From assembly GCA_049314715.1 (NCBI GenBank), contig JBMOEL010000060.1, positions 1-10,885 on the forward strand: DNA of 10,885 nucleotides. Direction: 5' to 3'. The first letter of the stretch is position 1. The number at the start of each line of letters is the position of its first letter. Positions 1-6,860 of this stretch are shown one piece after another. The translations under genes and the position numbers were made by a program. The notes beneath the pieces are model-generated. The model ran no database searches and was not told the DNA's origin. It worked only from the letters and a program-made list of their open reading frames with translations. The DNA is from JAFLDD01 sp049314715. Lineage in GTDB: Bacteria > Pseudomonadota > Alphaproteobacteria > Rickettsiales > UBA3002.

Positions 1-276
1 CACACCATCACCCCGCTGGATGCTGGCTTGCAATATCATGCACCCGATGCGCTGGCGGGTGGTGACGCTGCGCATAACGCCTCTGCACTCAATGCACTTC
101 TCGAAGGCGCTGCGGGAGCCTATCGTGATGCTGTATTGCTAAACAGTGCTGCGCTGTTGATGGTAGCGGATATTGCCGATGATTTGAAAAGTGCCGCGAC
201 ACTTGCCGCCGAGGCTATTGATTCTGGCCGCGCAATGGCGATACTGGAGCGACTGAAGAAGGTAAGCCATGAGTAA
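1..276 (+). CDS. trpD: Anthranilate phosphoribosyltransferase, C-terminal part (5' end outside window)
   Basis: TrpD transfers the phosphoribosyl group of PRPP to anthranilate, the second step of tryptophan synthesis in the cytoplasm. Only the last 91 codons are present; the frame is open from base 1, so the true start lies upstream. The visible part matches the family's C-terminal region: a GGDAAHNASAL segment followed by an alanine-rich helical stretch (AYRDAVLLNSAALLMVAD) and the LAAEAIDSGRAMAILERL ending typical of TrpD. The stop (TAA, 274-276) lies inside the start of trpC, an 8-base overlap that suggests translational coupling within a trp operon. Identification rests on family resemblance of the C-terminus plus the adjacent trpC. 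Confidence 0.9.
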   Translation, partial: HTITPLDAGLQYHAPDALAGGDAAHNASALNALLEGAAGAYRDAVLLNSAALLMVADIADDLKSAATLAAEAIDSGRAMAILERLKKVSHE

Positions 277-1057
277 GCTGCAAGAAATTTGTGATGTGAA
301 GCGTGAGCATGTTGCCAAACGTAAAGCGATTGCACCATTACGCGTGCTCGAAGAGCTGGCCGCACAGCAATCAGCCACGCGTGGATTTCATGACGCCATT
401 AAAAAACGAATCGCAGGCGACCGCGTCGCCCTGATTGCAGAAATCAAAAAGGCATCGCCCAGCAAAGGGGTGATTCGTGAAGATTTCAACCCACCAGAAC
501 TCGCGAACTTCTATGAACTAGGCGGCGCGACCTGCCTTTCCGTACTCACGGATGAGCCGTATTTTCAAGGGCACGACGAATATCTGAAAGAAGCACGCGA
601 GGTGGTGAATTTACCTGTATTGCGCAAGGATTTCATGGTTGACCCCTACCAAATCACGGAATCCCGCGCCTTGGGTGCAGACTGCATTTTGCTGATTATG
701 GCTGCACTTTCGGATGCACAAGCGCAAGAGTTGGAAGCCGCTGCACATGCTTTAAAAATGGATGTGCTCGTAGAAGTGCATGACGAAGAAGAGCTTCACC
801 GCGCATTAAAACTGAAATCGAAACTACTGGGTGTCAATAACCGCTCACTCAAAACACTTCAGGTCGATATCGCAACCTCACTAAAGCTGCGCCCTTTGAT
901 TCCTGCGGGTTACACGCCCGTATGCGAAAGCGGCATTTTCACGCGCGACGATATTGCTAAAATGCGCGCGGCGGATATTCACTGCTTCTTGATTGGCGAA
1001 TCGCTGATGCGCCAAGCTGACGTCACGGCCGCTACGGAAAAACTCATCGCTGACTAA
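269..1057 (+). CDS. trpC: Indole-3-glycerol phosphate synthase
   Basis: TrpC closes the indole ring of 1-(2-carboxyphenylamino)-1-deoxyribulose phosphate to give indole-3-glycerol phosphate in tryptophan synthesis. The 262-aa length is normal for a monofunctional enzyme with no TrpF fusion. Visible (beta/alpha)8-barrel motifs include AEIKKASPSKG (57-67, with catalytic Glu58 and Lys60), LRKDFMVDPYQI (118-129, Lys120), VEVHDEEEL (168-176, Glu169), GVNNRSL (188-194, Asn190), CESGI (219-223, Glu220/Ser221) and the phosphate-binding FLIGESLM (240-247). All expected catalytic positions are present. The ATG is preceded by GAAGG at 258-262 with six-base spacing, and it overlaps the trpD end by 8 bases. 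The stop TAA overlaps the stop of the convergent comEC gene. Confidence 0.96.
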   Translation: MSKLQEICDVKREHVAKRKAIAPLRVLEELAAQQSATRGFHDAIKKRIAGDRVALIAEIKKASPSKGVIREDFNPPELANFYELGGATCLSVLTDEPYFQGHDEYLKEAREVVNLPVLRKDFMVDPYQITESRALGADCILLIMAALSDAQAQELEAAAHALKMDVLVEVHDEEELHRALKLKSKLLGVNNRSLKTLQVDIATSLKLRPLIPAGYTPVCESGIFTRDDIAKMRAADIHCFLIGESLMRQADVTAATEKLIAD

Positions 1058-3057
1058 TTCGCCCACGGACGATTGCCCTGCCAGTCGCGACTGGTTTCGA
1101 TGCGTAGTGTATTATCTAACCACACACCTATCACGCCATTCATTTTATAGGTTTCGATAATGCGCGCATTGTTCAAACATTTTGCGCTATACTTCATCAC
1201 AATCACGTCCGATTTTTTACAATCTTCCAGCAACGCTAAATCACTCATGGGCAACGCAATGCGCCCGAAGGAAATGCACCCCAAATTATCGCAACGCCAA
1301 TCAGGCGCAAGCTTAGGAGTATAGGCAAGATACTGGCCAGTGCCTGTACCATTCGCCCAAAGCTCTGGCACAAGCGACTGCGCGCGCCCTCGCACAAGGT
1401 GATAATTTCCATCACTACGCAGGGTGATCTGATTGAGACCGCTGGCAATGAGCATATCGGGCAAGCGCACGGTTACTACACTGGCAATACCTAGTAGCAT
1501 CACCATGAAACCCGCATAGCGGATGCGCGTGGAAAGAATACAAGTCCACGCCAGCCCGAAAGCAAAAAGCGCTGCCCCCCAATTCGGGATTGCTTTGACA
1601 AACACAAGCGCGTGCGGAAGCTGCGATACATAGGCGGCGACGCGCAACATCCCCTCAATCCCCACCCACATGATATGTAGCGCGATGGATTCAAGCCCAA
1701 TCGGTAACAGCAAGAAATAGAGCGCCACCATGGGCATAATGATGATGGCAACGACTGGGCTTAATATCGTATTCGCCAGTACGCCATAAGGCGACAGTGT
1801 ATTAAATTGATGCACGACAAGCGGCGCAGTGGATGCCTCAGCCACAATACTCACCATCAACAACCAACCGAAATATTTAAGTGGTGTGCGCCATGTTGTC
1901 TGCTCGCTCAGATCACGCGAAAAGACAAAAGCGATAATCGCCATCGTTGCGGCGAAACTCAGTTGGAACCCTGGCTCCAGCAAATCGGAGGGGTCAAACA
2001 CGAGCATCAACACTGCCGCTAAAATCAGCGAGCGCATGGGCTGCACATTACGCGCCAAGATGACTGCGCCCAGCACGAGCGCCATCATGATATAGGCGCG
2101 CGTGGCCGAGAGCATCATACCCGTAATCAACAAATAAGCCGTGAGCGCGACAAGCGTGAAGGCAGCAGCGATTTGCTTAGCAATTGGGCGCTGGCCAAAC
2201 GATGGAATAGCCAGAAACAGTAAGCGTAGACCAATAAATGCAATGCCTGAAATCACCACCATATGCGCGCCGGAAATCGCAATCACATGCAATAGGTTTG
2301 CGGCCCATAATTGGTCATGCACTTCGGGCGGAATCGCCGCATCTTCACCCGTAATCAAGCCTGCGGCGATGCCATTATGCGGCGTTGGTAACGTATGCAT
2401 GATGTTTTGCGTCAGCGCATGGCGCCAGCGCGCCCACATGGCATTCCACCCCTCGCCGTCGGTTGCGTGTTTGGTGACGGTAATGGGGTTTAGCCCATAG
2501 CCCACTGCGCCAATATCGCGGAAAAAGAAATAGCGCGCGAAGTCGAAGCTATGCGGCATAGCGGGGCCCATCGGTGGCAACATGCCTGCGTTTAGCTTCA
2601 CATGATCGCCTATCATGAGTTCAGGCAACTCACCGCGCATCGCAACGCGAATGCGGCGCGGCGTTTGCTCAGGGTTCAGCCCCACAATCGTGACCTGTGA
2701 CAAGGTGATGCGAACGCCTTTGGCCGTTGGCTCCATTTCATCAATCACCCCTGTGACAGGGCGCGGCGTAATGGAACGCTCTAACATGCGATGCTCAATC
2801 TGCGCGGTGTAGAATGTTGCCCATGAAAGCCCAATCATGAGCAATAAAAAGGGGCTGCTCACGGCTCGCGCGCGTTTGGTGAGAACCCAAGCGATTGCCG
2901 CGACTAGCAGGAAATACGGGGCATAATCAGGCTCGCTCGGTAGCGCGAAATAGAGCGCGATCCCCGCAATAAACCATAGCGGCGTAAGTAGCCCTCGCCC
3001 TTCGTCGGCATGCCAATCCATAAGTATCTTGGCCAGTAACTCCTTGCGTGTATACAT
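1054..3057 (-). CDS. comEC: ComEC/Rec2-family DNA uptake channel protein
   Basis: ComEC forms the inner-membrane channel that carries single-stranded DNA into the cytoplasm during natural transformation. The 667-aa product begins with two or three hydrophobic segments (about 25-85), then a soluble beta-rich part (about 100-195, DUF4131-like, probably periplasmic). The polytopic competence domain follows (about 225-535). It contains the family signature LLHVIAISGAHMVVISG (255-271), SATRAYIMMAL (317-327) and DPSDLLEPGFQLSF (355-368). The C-terminal 130 residues (WRCDNLGCISFGRIALP, 587-603) resemble the short, degenerate replacement of the metallo-beta-lactamase domain common in alphaproteobacterial homologues; I see no HxHxDH metal motif. 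No clear Shine-Dalgarno precedes the chosen ATG. Whether this organism is transformable cannot be judged from one gene. The gene is divergent from gltX and convergent with trpC (4-base overlap). Confidence 0.93.
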   Translation of the reverse strand: MYTRKELLAKILMDWHADEGRGLLTPLWFIAGIALYFALPSEPDYAPYFLLVAAIAWVLTKRARAVSSPFLLLMIGLSWATFYTAQIEHRMLERSITPRPVTGVIDEMEPTAKGVRITLSQVTIVGLNPEQTPRRIRVAMRGELPELMIGDHVKLNAGMLPPMGPAMPHSFDFARYFFFRDIGAVGYGLNPITVTKHATDGEGWNAMWARWRHALTQNIMHTLPTPHNGIAAGLITGEDAAIPPEVHDQLWAANLLHVIAISGAHMVVISGIAFIGLRLLFLAIPSFGQRPIAKQIAAAFTLVALTAYLLITGMMLSATRAYIMMALVLGAVILARNVQPMRSLILAAVLMLVFDPSDLLEPGFQLSFAATMAIIAFVFSRDLSEQTTWRTPLKYFGWLLMVSIVAEASTAPLVVHQFNTLSPYGVLANTILSPVVAIIIMPMVALYFLLLPIGLESIALHIMWVGIEGMLRVAAYVSQLPHALVFVKAIPNWGAALFAFGLAWTCILSTRIRYAGFMVMLLGIASVVTVRLPDMLIASGLNQITLRSDGNYHLVRGRAQSLVPELWANGTGTGQYLAYTPKLAPDWRCDNLGCISFGRIALPMSDLALLEDCKKSDVIVMKYSAKCLNNARIIETYKMNGVIGVWLDNTLRIETSRDWQGNRPWAN

Positions 3058-3080
3058 AGTGTTTGTTAGCTACAACATCC

Positions 3081-3142
3081 GTCATTCCAGCGAAAGCTGG
3101 AATCTGATGCAAGATTCGGATTCCTGCGTACGCAGGAATGAC
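3081..3142. repeat. Small palindromic intergenic repeat between comEC and gltX
   Basis: A 62-bp element bounded by GTCATTCC (3081-3088) and its reverse complement GGAATGAC (3135-3142). It contains two perfect hairpins. The first is 3084-3091 with 3096-3103 (8 bp, GAAA tetraloop). The second is 3120-3127 with 3132-3139 (8 bp, GTAC loop). A further GAATC/GATTC pairing (3100-3104 with 3113-3117) lies between them. This matches the widespread class of short dispersed palindromic repeats with GTCATTCC ends seen in many proteobacterial genomes. In conceptual translation it gives HSSESWNL, a common artefact at false N-termini. It lies between two divergent start codons, so it is probably transcribed in at least one leader. 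Confidence 0.85.
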
Positions 3143-3147
3143 ATAAA

Positions 3148-3151
3148 GAGG
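3148..3151 (+). promoter_or_regulatory. Ribosome binding site fixing the gltX start
   Basis: GAGG (within AAAGAGGAA) sits six bases before the ATG at 3158. It supports 3158 rather than the in-frame upstream ATG at 3029, which would place the palindromic repeat inside the protein. Confidence 0.75.
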
Positions 3152-3157
3152 AATACC

Positions 3158-4501
3158 ATGACAGTCATCACCAGATTTGCTCCCTCGCCTACTGGCTACC
3201 TCCATATTGGCGGTGCGCGTACGGCGTTGTTCAACTACTTGTTCGCGCGCCACCATGGCGGCCAGTTCAAACTGCGCATCGAAGATACAGATGTTGCGCG
3301 TTCGACCGATGCGGCAAAACAAGCCCTTATCGAAGGGTTGGATTGGATGGGCGTACGCTGGGACGGCGAGATTGTCTACCAAATGGCACGTGCGGCACGC
3401 CACCGCGAGGTGGCCGAGGAACTCGTGAAGAAAGGTGCGGCTTATTATTGCTACACCACACCCGAAGAACTGGCAGAGCAACGCGCCGCTGCCGAAGCTA
3501 AAGGCGAGATTTTCAAATATGACCGCAAATGGAGAGAGCGCACCGACAGCGTTGCGGGCGTGATGCCCAGCATTCGCATTAAAGCGCCTCTGACAGGCGA
3601 AGTGATTGTGAAAGACCTCGTACAGGGTGATGTAACCTTCGGTGCCGATGTGCTCGATGATTTTGTGATATTGCGTTCCGACGGCACACCCACCTACATG
3701 CATGCCGTGGTGGTGGACGACCATGATATGGGTATCACCCATATTATTCGCGGCGATGACCATCTCAATAATGCCGGACGGCAAATGGTGATTTATCAAG
3801 CCATGGGTTGGGACGTTCCCGCATGGGCGCATATCCCACTCATTCACGGGCCAGACGGTGCAAAACTTTCGAAACGTCACGGCGCAACGGCCATTGGCGA
3901 CTATGCGGGCATGGGCTATTTGCCCGAGGCCATGCGCAATTACCTGCTGCGCTTGGGCTGGAGCCATGGTGATGATGAAATCATTTCCGACACGCAAGCC
4001 GTTGAATGGTTCACCATCGAAGGTATTGGTCAATCGCCATCGCGCCTTGATTTTGCGAAACTCAACCATGTGAATGCGCATTATATGCGCGCCAAGTCTG
4101 GTACAGAACTTGCGCAGCTTCTGGGTATGGAAGCGCAATGGTCAGCGGCGCTGGATAGCGTAAAGTCCAAAGCTAGCACGCTCATTGAATTAAAAGATGC
4201 CGTGAAATTCTACCTCGAACGCCCAACGGCCTATGACGAAAAGGCGCAAGCGACGCTCGATAAAGGCAAAGCGAACTTACCGATGATGATTGGCGCACTC
4301 GAAGCATTGGCAGAATGGAACGCCGCAGCCATCAAAGCGGCGATTACCGCCGTGGCTGAGGTGAATGGCAAGAAACTAGGCGAGGTCATGCCCCCCATGC
4401 GCGCAGCGATTGTGGGCAGCATGAGCGGCCCCGATATTCCAGATGCCATTGCCATTTTGGGTAAAAGCGAAGCCTTAGCACGCCTTAAAGCCGCGCTTTA
4501 A
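3158..4501 (+). CDS. gltX: Glutamyl-tRNA synthetase (glutamate--tRNA ligase)
   Basis: GluRS charges tRNA-Glu with glutamate; in bacteria without GlnRS, one GluRS also makes Glu-tRNA-Gln for GatCAB. From this start the protein is 447 aa, within the usual class I range, and begins MTVITRFAPSPTGYLHIGGA as in the family. The HIGH-box equivalent is HIGG (16-19) and the KMSKS-box equivalent is KLSKR (236-240). The segment IEDTD (41-45) and the block YMHAVVVDDHDMGITHIIRGDDHLN (180-204, given in parts as YMHAVVVDDHDMG and ITHIIRGDDHLN) are characteristic of alphaproteobacterial enzymes. The C-terminal anticodon-binding helical region follows (about 300-447). An in-frame extension to 3029 is possible on paper but consists largely of translated repeat. 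Many alphaproteobacteria have two gltX paralogues; which one this is cannot be settled here. Confidence 0.96.
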   Translation: MTVITRFAPSPTGYLHIGGARTALFNYLFARHHGGQFKLRIEDTDVARSTDAAKQALIEGLDWMGVRWDGEIVYQMARAARHREVAEELVKKGAAYYCYTTPEELAEQRAAAEAKGEIFKYDRKWRERTDSVAGVMPSIRIKAPLTGEVIVKDLVQGDVTFGADVLDDFVILRSDGTPTYMHAVVVDDHDMGITHIIRGDDHLNNAGRQMVIYQAMGWDVPAWAHIPLIHGPDGAKLSKRHGATAIGDYAGMGYLPEAMRNYLLRLGWSHGDDEIISDTQAVEWFTIEGIGQSPSRLDFAKLNHVNAHYMRAKSGTELAQLLGMEAQWSAALDSVKSKASTLIELKDAVKFYLERPTAYDEKAQATLDKGKANLPMMIGALEALAEWNAAAIKAAITAVAEVNGKKLGEVMPPMRAAIVGSMSGPDIPDAIAILGKSEALARLKAAL

Positions 4502-4572
4502 TTGTAGGGGGTCTTACCCCCTCGAACCCCCGCCGCAAGCGGCTCGCGCAGCTTCGGCGCTACGCAGAGCTT
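4502..4572. repeat. GC-rich intergenic segment with nested small hairpins
   Basis: The stretch between gltX and def starts with the AGGGGG/CCCCCT hairpin, then a C-rich run, a GCCGC/GCGGC hairpin and a GCTTCGGCGC loop region. Composition and self-complementarity resemble dispersed intergenic repeats rather than a coding or promoter region. Only one copy is visible in this window, so the repeat call is an inference from its character. Confidence 0.35.
4506..4522 (+). terminator. GC-rich hairpin downstream of gltX, possible transcript end
   Basis: AGGGGG (4506-4511) and CCCCCT (4517-4522) form a 6-bp stem with a five-base TCTTA loop, starting five bases after the gltX stop. There is no T-tract after it, so it is not a textbook intrinsic terminator. 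It may stabilise the 3' end or be part of a GC-rich dispersed repeat that continues to about 4572, including GCCGC-AA-GCGGC. Confidence 0.35.
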
Positions 4573-4573
4573 C

Positions 4574-4602
4574 TTGCATTTATGGTATTTTAGGCATACA
4601 TA
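4574..4602 (+). promoter_or_regulatory. Weak promoter candidate before def
   Basis: TTGCAT (4574-4579) and TACATA (4597-4602) are spaced 17 bases apart. The -35 is fair and the -10 poor. If used, transcription would begin at or within a base or two of the def ATG (4609), which would fit the lack of any Shine-Dalgarno there. This is speculative. Confidence 0.2.
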
Positions 4603-4608
4603 ACCCTC

Positions 4609-5163
4609 ATGACTATCTTACCACTCGTGATTGAGCCTGACCCGCGCTTGCATATTCCTTCCGTGAATGTGCCGGTGGTGGATGACGGCGTGCGCGCATT
4701 TGTCAAAGACATGTTCGAGACGATGTATGCGAATGACGGGCTTGGTCTAGCGGCGGTGCAAGTTGGCGTTCACAAAAAAGTGATTGTGATTGATGTGGCG
4801 CAGCGTGAAGGCGGCAATGACCCGCGTGTGTTCATTAACGCGGAAATTGTAACGAAAGACGAAACGCCGCGTAAATTTCTGGAAGGCTGTTTGTCATTTC
4901 CAGACCAATTTGCTGAGGTCGAGCGCCCTGATACGGTGCGTGTGCGCTACCTTGATGAAAAAGGTACGCAACAGGAAATCGATGCGGGCGGATTGCTTGC
5001 CACCTGCTTGCAGCACGAAATTGACCACACGAATGGTATCGTTTTCACCGACCACCTGTCGAAACTAAAGCGCGACATGATTGTAAAGAAGCTCACCAAG
5101 CTCAAGAAGCTTGGGATGATTAGCGATATGCCGCATCCGAAAGAGGATAACGCTGCACTGTGA
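4609..5163 (+). CDS. def: Peptide deformylase
   Basis: Def removes the formyl group from the initiator methionine of nascent proteins; it is a cytoplasmic metalloenzyme acting near the ribosome exit. All three family motifs are present: GLGLAAVQ (44-51), EGCLS (92-96, metal ligand Cys94) and HEIDH (136-140, metal ligands His136 and His140, catalytic Glu137). The 184-aa length and the lysine-rich C-terminal tail (SKLKRDMIVKKLTKLKK) fit a bacterial type I enzyme. No Shine-Dalgarno is visible in the 18 bases before the ATG. Its functional partner fmt lies about 650 bp downstream, separated by a structured repeat and a small secreted-protein gene, so the usual tight def-fmt pair is interrupted. 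Confidence 0.96.
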   Translation: MTILPLVIEPDPRLHIPSVNVPVVDDGVRAFVKDMFETMYANDGLGLAAVQVGVHKKVIVIDVAQREGGNDPRVFINAEIVTKDETPRKFLEGCLSFPDQFAEVERPDTVRVRYLDEKGTQQEIDAGGLLATCLQHEIDHTNGIVFTDHLSKLKRDMIVKKLTKLKKLGMISDMPHPKEDNAAL

Positions 5164-5168
5164 TTATC

Positions 5169-5383
5169 GTCATTCCCCGAATTTTGTCAGGAGACAAAAT
5201 TATAGGGGACCCGTAGCGCAGCGTAGGGAGGCGATTCAATATCGCCAACTTAAAACTGAGCCAATCCATCTCCAGAATTTTCAGGAGAAAATTCTGGATT
5301 TATAATTTCCAAAAACGCCTCCTTGCGTTTTTGGAGTCTGGATCCCCGATAAAATTTTCTCCTGAAAATTTTTCGAGGATGAC
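5169..5383. repeat. Compound palindromic repeat with four AGGA/TCCT-bearing hairpins
   Basis: A 215-bp element fills most of the gap between def and the next gene. Its ends (5169-5211 and the reverse complement of 5341-5383) are imperfect inverted copies of each other, both beginning GTCAT. Each end is itself a hairpin. 5180-5188 pairs with 5193-5201 (9 bp, AGGA loop, plus an outer TCCCC/GGGGA clamp). 5351-5359 pairs with 5364-5372 (9 bp, TCCT loop). Inside are two more perfect hairpins: 5271-5282 with 5287-5298 (12 bp, AGGA loop) and 5308-5318 with 5325-5335 (11 bp, CTCCTT loop). There is also a smaller GGCGAT/ATCGCC stem (5230-5246). The architecture resembles a non-autonomous, REP/MITE-like mobile repeat; there is no coding capacity of note. 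Confidence 0.85.
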
Positions 5384-5413
5384 AAGTAGTTGGGTTCACG
5401 CTAACCTCTGCCC

Positions 5414-5809
5414 ATGCGCTTTATTTTACCACTCTTGTTGATAGCATCTTCTGCGTTCGCACAAACGGCGGACCCTGCCGCTAATTTTCCCAAAGAAGCC
5501 ATCACCAGTGTTCAGCAAACTGGTGCGGCGAAAGTTCCTGCATCGCCTGCTGCACCTGCTTCGCCTACACAGCCCGTCGTCGCAGACGCATGGCCTGCCA
5601 ATACCGTGCCACTGTTCTTGATTTCCTGTACGCAAGGAAACACTGAACTTCTTGCGCCATGCCGTTGTGTGATTACCACGCTGATGCAATCGATGACGCA
5701 TCGTGAATTCCTCGAAATCTCGGCAAAAAATACGATTGAGAAAGATATTCGCTATACGAGTGCCCGCCAGCAATGTGCGATGAAGTCGCAGGCACAGAAG
5801 CAAAAATAA
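5414..5809 (+). CDS. Small secreted protein with four cysteines, function unknown
   Basis: I do not recognise a named family. The 131-aa product starts with a clear Sec-type signal peptide (MRFILPLLLIASSAFA, likely cleaved after Ala16), followed by a Pro/Ala-rich linker (about 37-58) that suggests a flexible tether in the periplasm. The C-terminal half looks folded. It has Cys72 (ISCTQGN), Cys83 and Cys85 (PCRCVI), the segment MTHREFLEIS (94-103) and DIRYTSARQQC ending at Cys121. Four cysteines in an exported domain could form two disulfides or bind a metal or cofactor. The stop codon overlaps the fmt ATG as TAATG, so the two are probably co-translated. The frame has sensible composition and the signal peptide argues for a real gene. 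Confidence 0.8.
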   Translation: MRFILPLLLIASSAFAQTADPAANFPKEAITSVQQTGAAKVPASPAAPASPTQPVVADAWPANTVPLFLISCTQGNTELLAPCRCVITTLMQSMTHREFLEISAKNTIEKDIRYTSARQQCAMKSQAQKQK

Positions 5810-6738
5810 TGATCGCACGCCGCGTAGTTTTTATGGGCACGCCGCAATTTGCAGTGCCGACACTGCAATCACTCATCGCGTCGGAACATCAGGTGATCGC
5901 GGTCTATTCGCAGCCACCACGCCCTGCGGGTCGTGGGCAGAAGGTGACTAAGTCACCTATTCATCTTTTAGCAGAGCAATATTCCATACCTGTTTTCACG
6001 CCCACCAGTCTGAAATCACCCGAAGCACAGGCGGAGTTTGCAGCTGTGGGTGCAGATGTCGCTGTGGTCGCGGCTTATGGTTTGTTATTGCCGCAAGCAA
6101 TTTTGGATGCGCCAAAGCATGGCTGTATCAACATCCACCCTTCCGCATTACCACGCTGGCGCGGTGCTGCACCGATTCAACGCACCATCATGGCGGGTGA
6201 TACCACGACCGATTGTTGCATCATGCAGATGGAAGCGGGGTTGGATACCGGCCCCGTATTAGCGCGCGAGGCATTCGCGATTCCCGAACATTTCAACGCA
6301 GGTGATTTACATGACGCGATGGCACAGATGGGCGCGCGCATGACGTTGGAAGTTCTGAATGCACTTCAATCACTCACTCCAACCCCTCAATCTGAAGACA
6401 GCGTCACCTACGCGCAAAAAATTACTAAGGAAGACCAGAAAATTGATTGGTCACAATCCGCGCAAAATATTTTGAATCAGATTCGTGGACTGTGCCCATC
6501 GCCCGCAGCAACGACCATCATCCATGATGAAGTCATCAAACTATTTAGCGCGAAGGTTGAGCCTTATAGTGGTACGACTAAACCCACGGGTACTGTGCTC
6601 GATGATGCCTTGTTGGTTCAATGTGGGGCTGGAACTGCCCTTAGAATCCTTGAATTACAGCGCCCAAACAAGGCACGAATGCAAGCCTCAGACGCCTTAA
6701 AATCTCTTATAATTCAAAAAGATGGCGTCATAGGCTAA
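5809..6738 (+). CDS. fmt: Methionyl-tRNA formyltransferase
   Basis: Fmt transfers a formyl group from 10-formyl-tetrahydrofolate to initiator Met-tRNA in the cytoplasm. From the ATG at 5809 it is 309 aa, the usual length. The N-terminal formyltransferase domain shows VVFMGTPQFAVPTLQ (6-20), AYGLLLP (89-95), INIHPSALPRWRGAAPIQ (107-124) and GLDTGPVL (144-151). These supply the catalytic triad Asn108, His110 and Asp146. The C-terminal tRNA-binding domain contains TYAQKITKEDQKIDW and the IRGLCPSP segment that replaces the more usual IRAFNPWP. An in-frame upstream ATG at 5773 would add 12 residues and overlap the previous gene by 37 bases; the 5809 start with its TAATG overlap is preferred and matches family N-termini. 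Confidence 0.95.
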   Translation: MIARRVVFMGTPQFAVPTLQSLIASEHQVIAVYSQPPRPAGRGQKVTKSPIHLLAEQYSIPVFTPTSLKSPEAQAEFAAVGADVAVVAAYGLLLPQAILDAPKHGCINIHPSALPRWRGAAPIQRTIMAGDTTTDCCIMQMEAGLDTGPVLAREAFAIPEHFNAGDLHDAMAQMGARMTLEVLNALQSLTPTPQSEDSVTYAQKITKEDQKIDWSQSAQNILNQIRGLCPSPAATTIIHDEVIKLFSAKVEPYSGTTKPTGTVLDDALLVQCGAGTALRILELQRPNKARMQASDALKSLIIQKDGVIG

Positions 6739-6777
6739 ACGGATTGCTGAACCGCACTATCCACATAATCCGCAAAA

Positions 6778-6800
6778 GCGGTTGGAACTGCCTATTTTTT
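6778..6800 (+). terminator. Probable intrinsic terminator after fmt
   Basis: GCGGT (6778-6782) pairs with ACTGC (6787-6791, one G-T wobble) around a TGGA loop and is followed by CTA and six T residues (6795-6800). An alternative stem CCGC-AAAA-GCGG (6770-6781) competes with it. It lies about 40 bases after the fmt stop and before the DUF465 promoter candidate. Confidence 0.45.
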
Positions 6801-6828
6801 GTGCTACTTTCCGACTCTCAATTATAAA
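6799..6828 (+). promoter_or_regulatory. Promoter candidate for the DUF465 gene
   Basis: TTGTGC (6799-6804) and TATAAA (6823-6828) are separated by 18 bases. The -10 matches the sigma-70 consensus at five of six positions; the -35 at three. Predicted start is near 6835, giving a leader of about 25 bases that includes TAAGG (6849-6853). Confidence 0.4.
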
Positions 6829-6860
6829 AACACGTAATAACAGCTCGGTAAGGCAACAAC

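Noticed and set aside
2141..2500. 119-codon plus-strand frame within comEC
   Set aside because: Antisense to the conserved competence domain; low-information composition and no motifs.
3029..3157. 43-residue N-terminal extension of GluRS
   Set aside because: It runs through the comEC start and the palindromic repeat (HSSESWNL), while the ATG at 3158 has a good ribosome binding site and matches family N-termini.
2927..4138. Long 403-codon open frame on the minus strand opposite gltX
   Set aside because: It is antisense to a clear GluRS, has no family motifs, and its middle is translated palindromic repeat (VIPAYAGI, IPAFAGM type peptides).
5169..5383. CRISPR array or riboswitch
   Set aside because: The hairpins differ in stem sequence and spacing and are not direct repeats with unique spacers. 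No known riboswitch core is recognisable, and the inverted terminal arms point to a palindromic mobile repeat.
5773..5808. Upstream start for fmt adding 12 residues
   Set aside because: It would overlap the preceding gene by 37 bases and add residues absent from Fmt N-termini; the TAATG-coupled ATG at 5809 is better.
5426..5818. 130-codon minus-strand frame opposite the secreted protein
   Set aside because: Arg/Cys-rich translation typical of an antisense shadow; the plus frame has a signal peptide and coupling to fmt.
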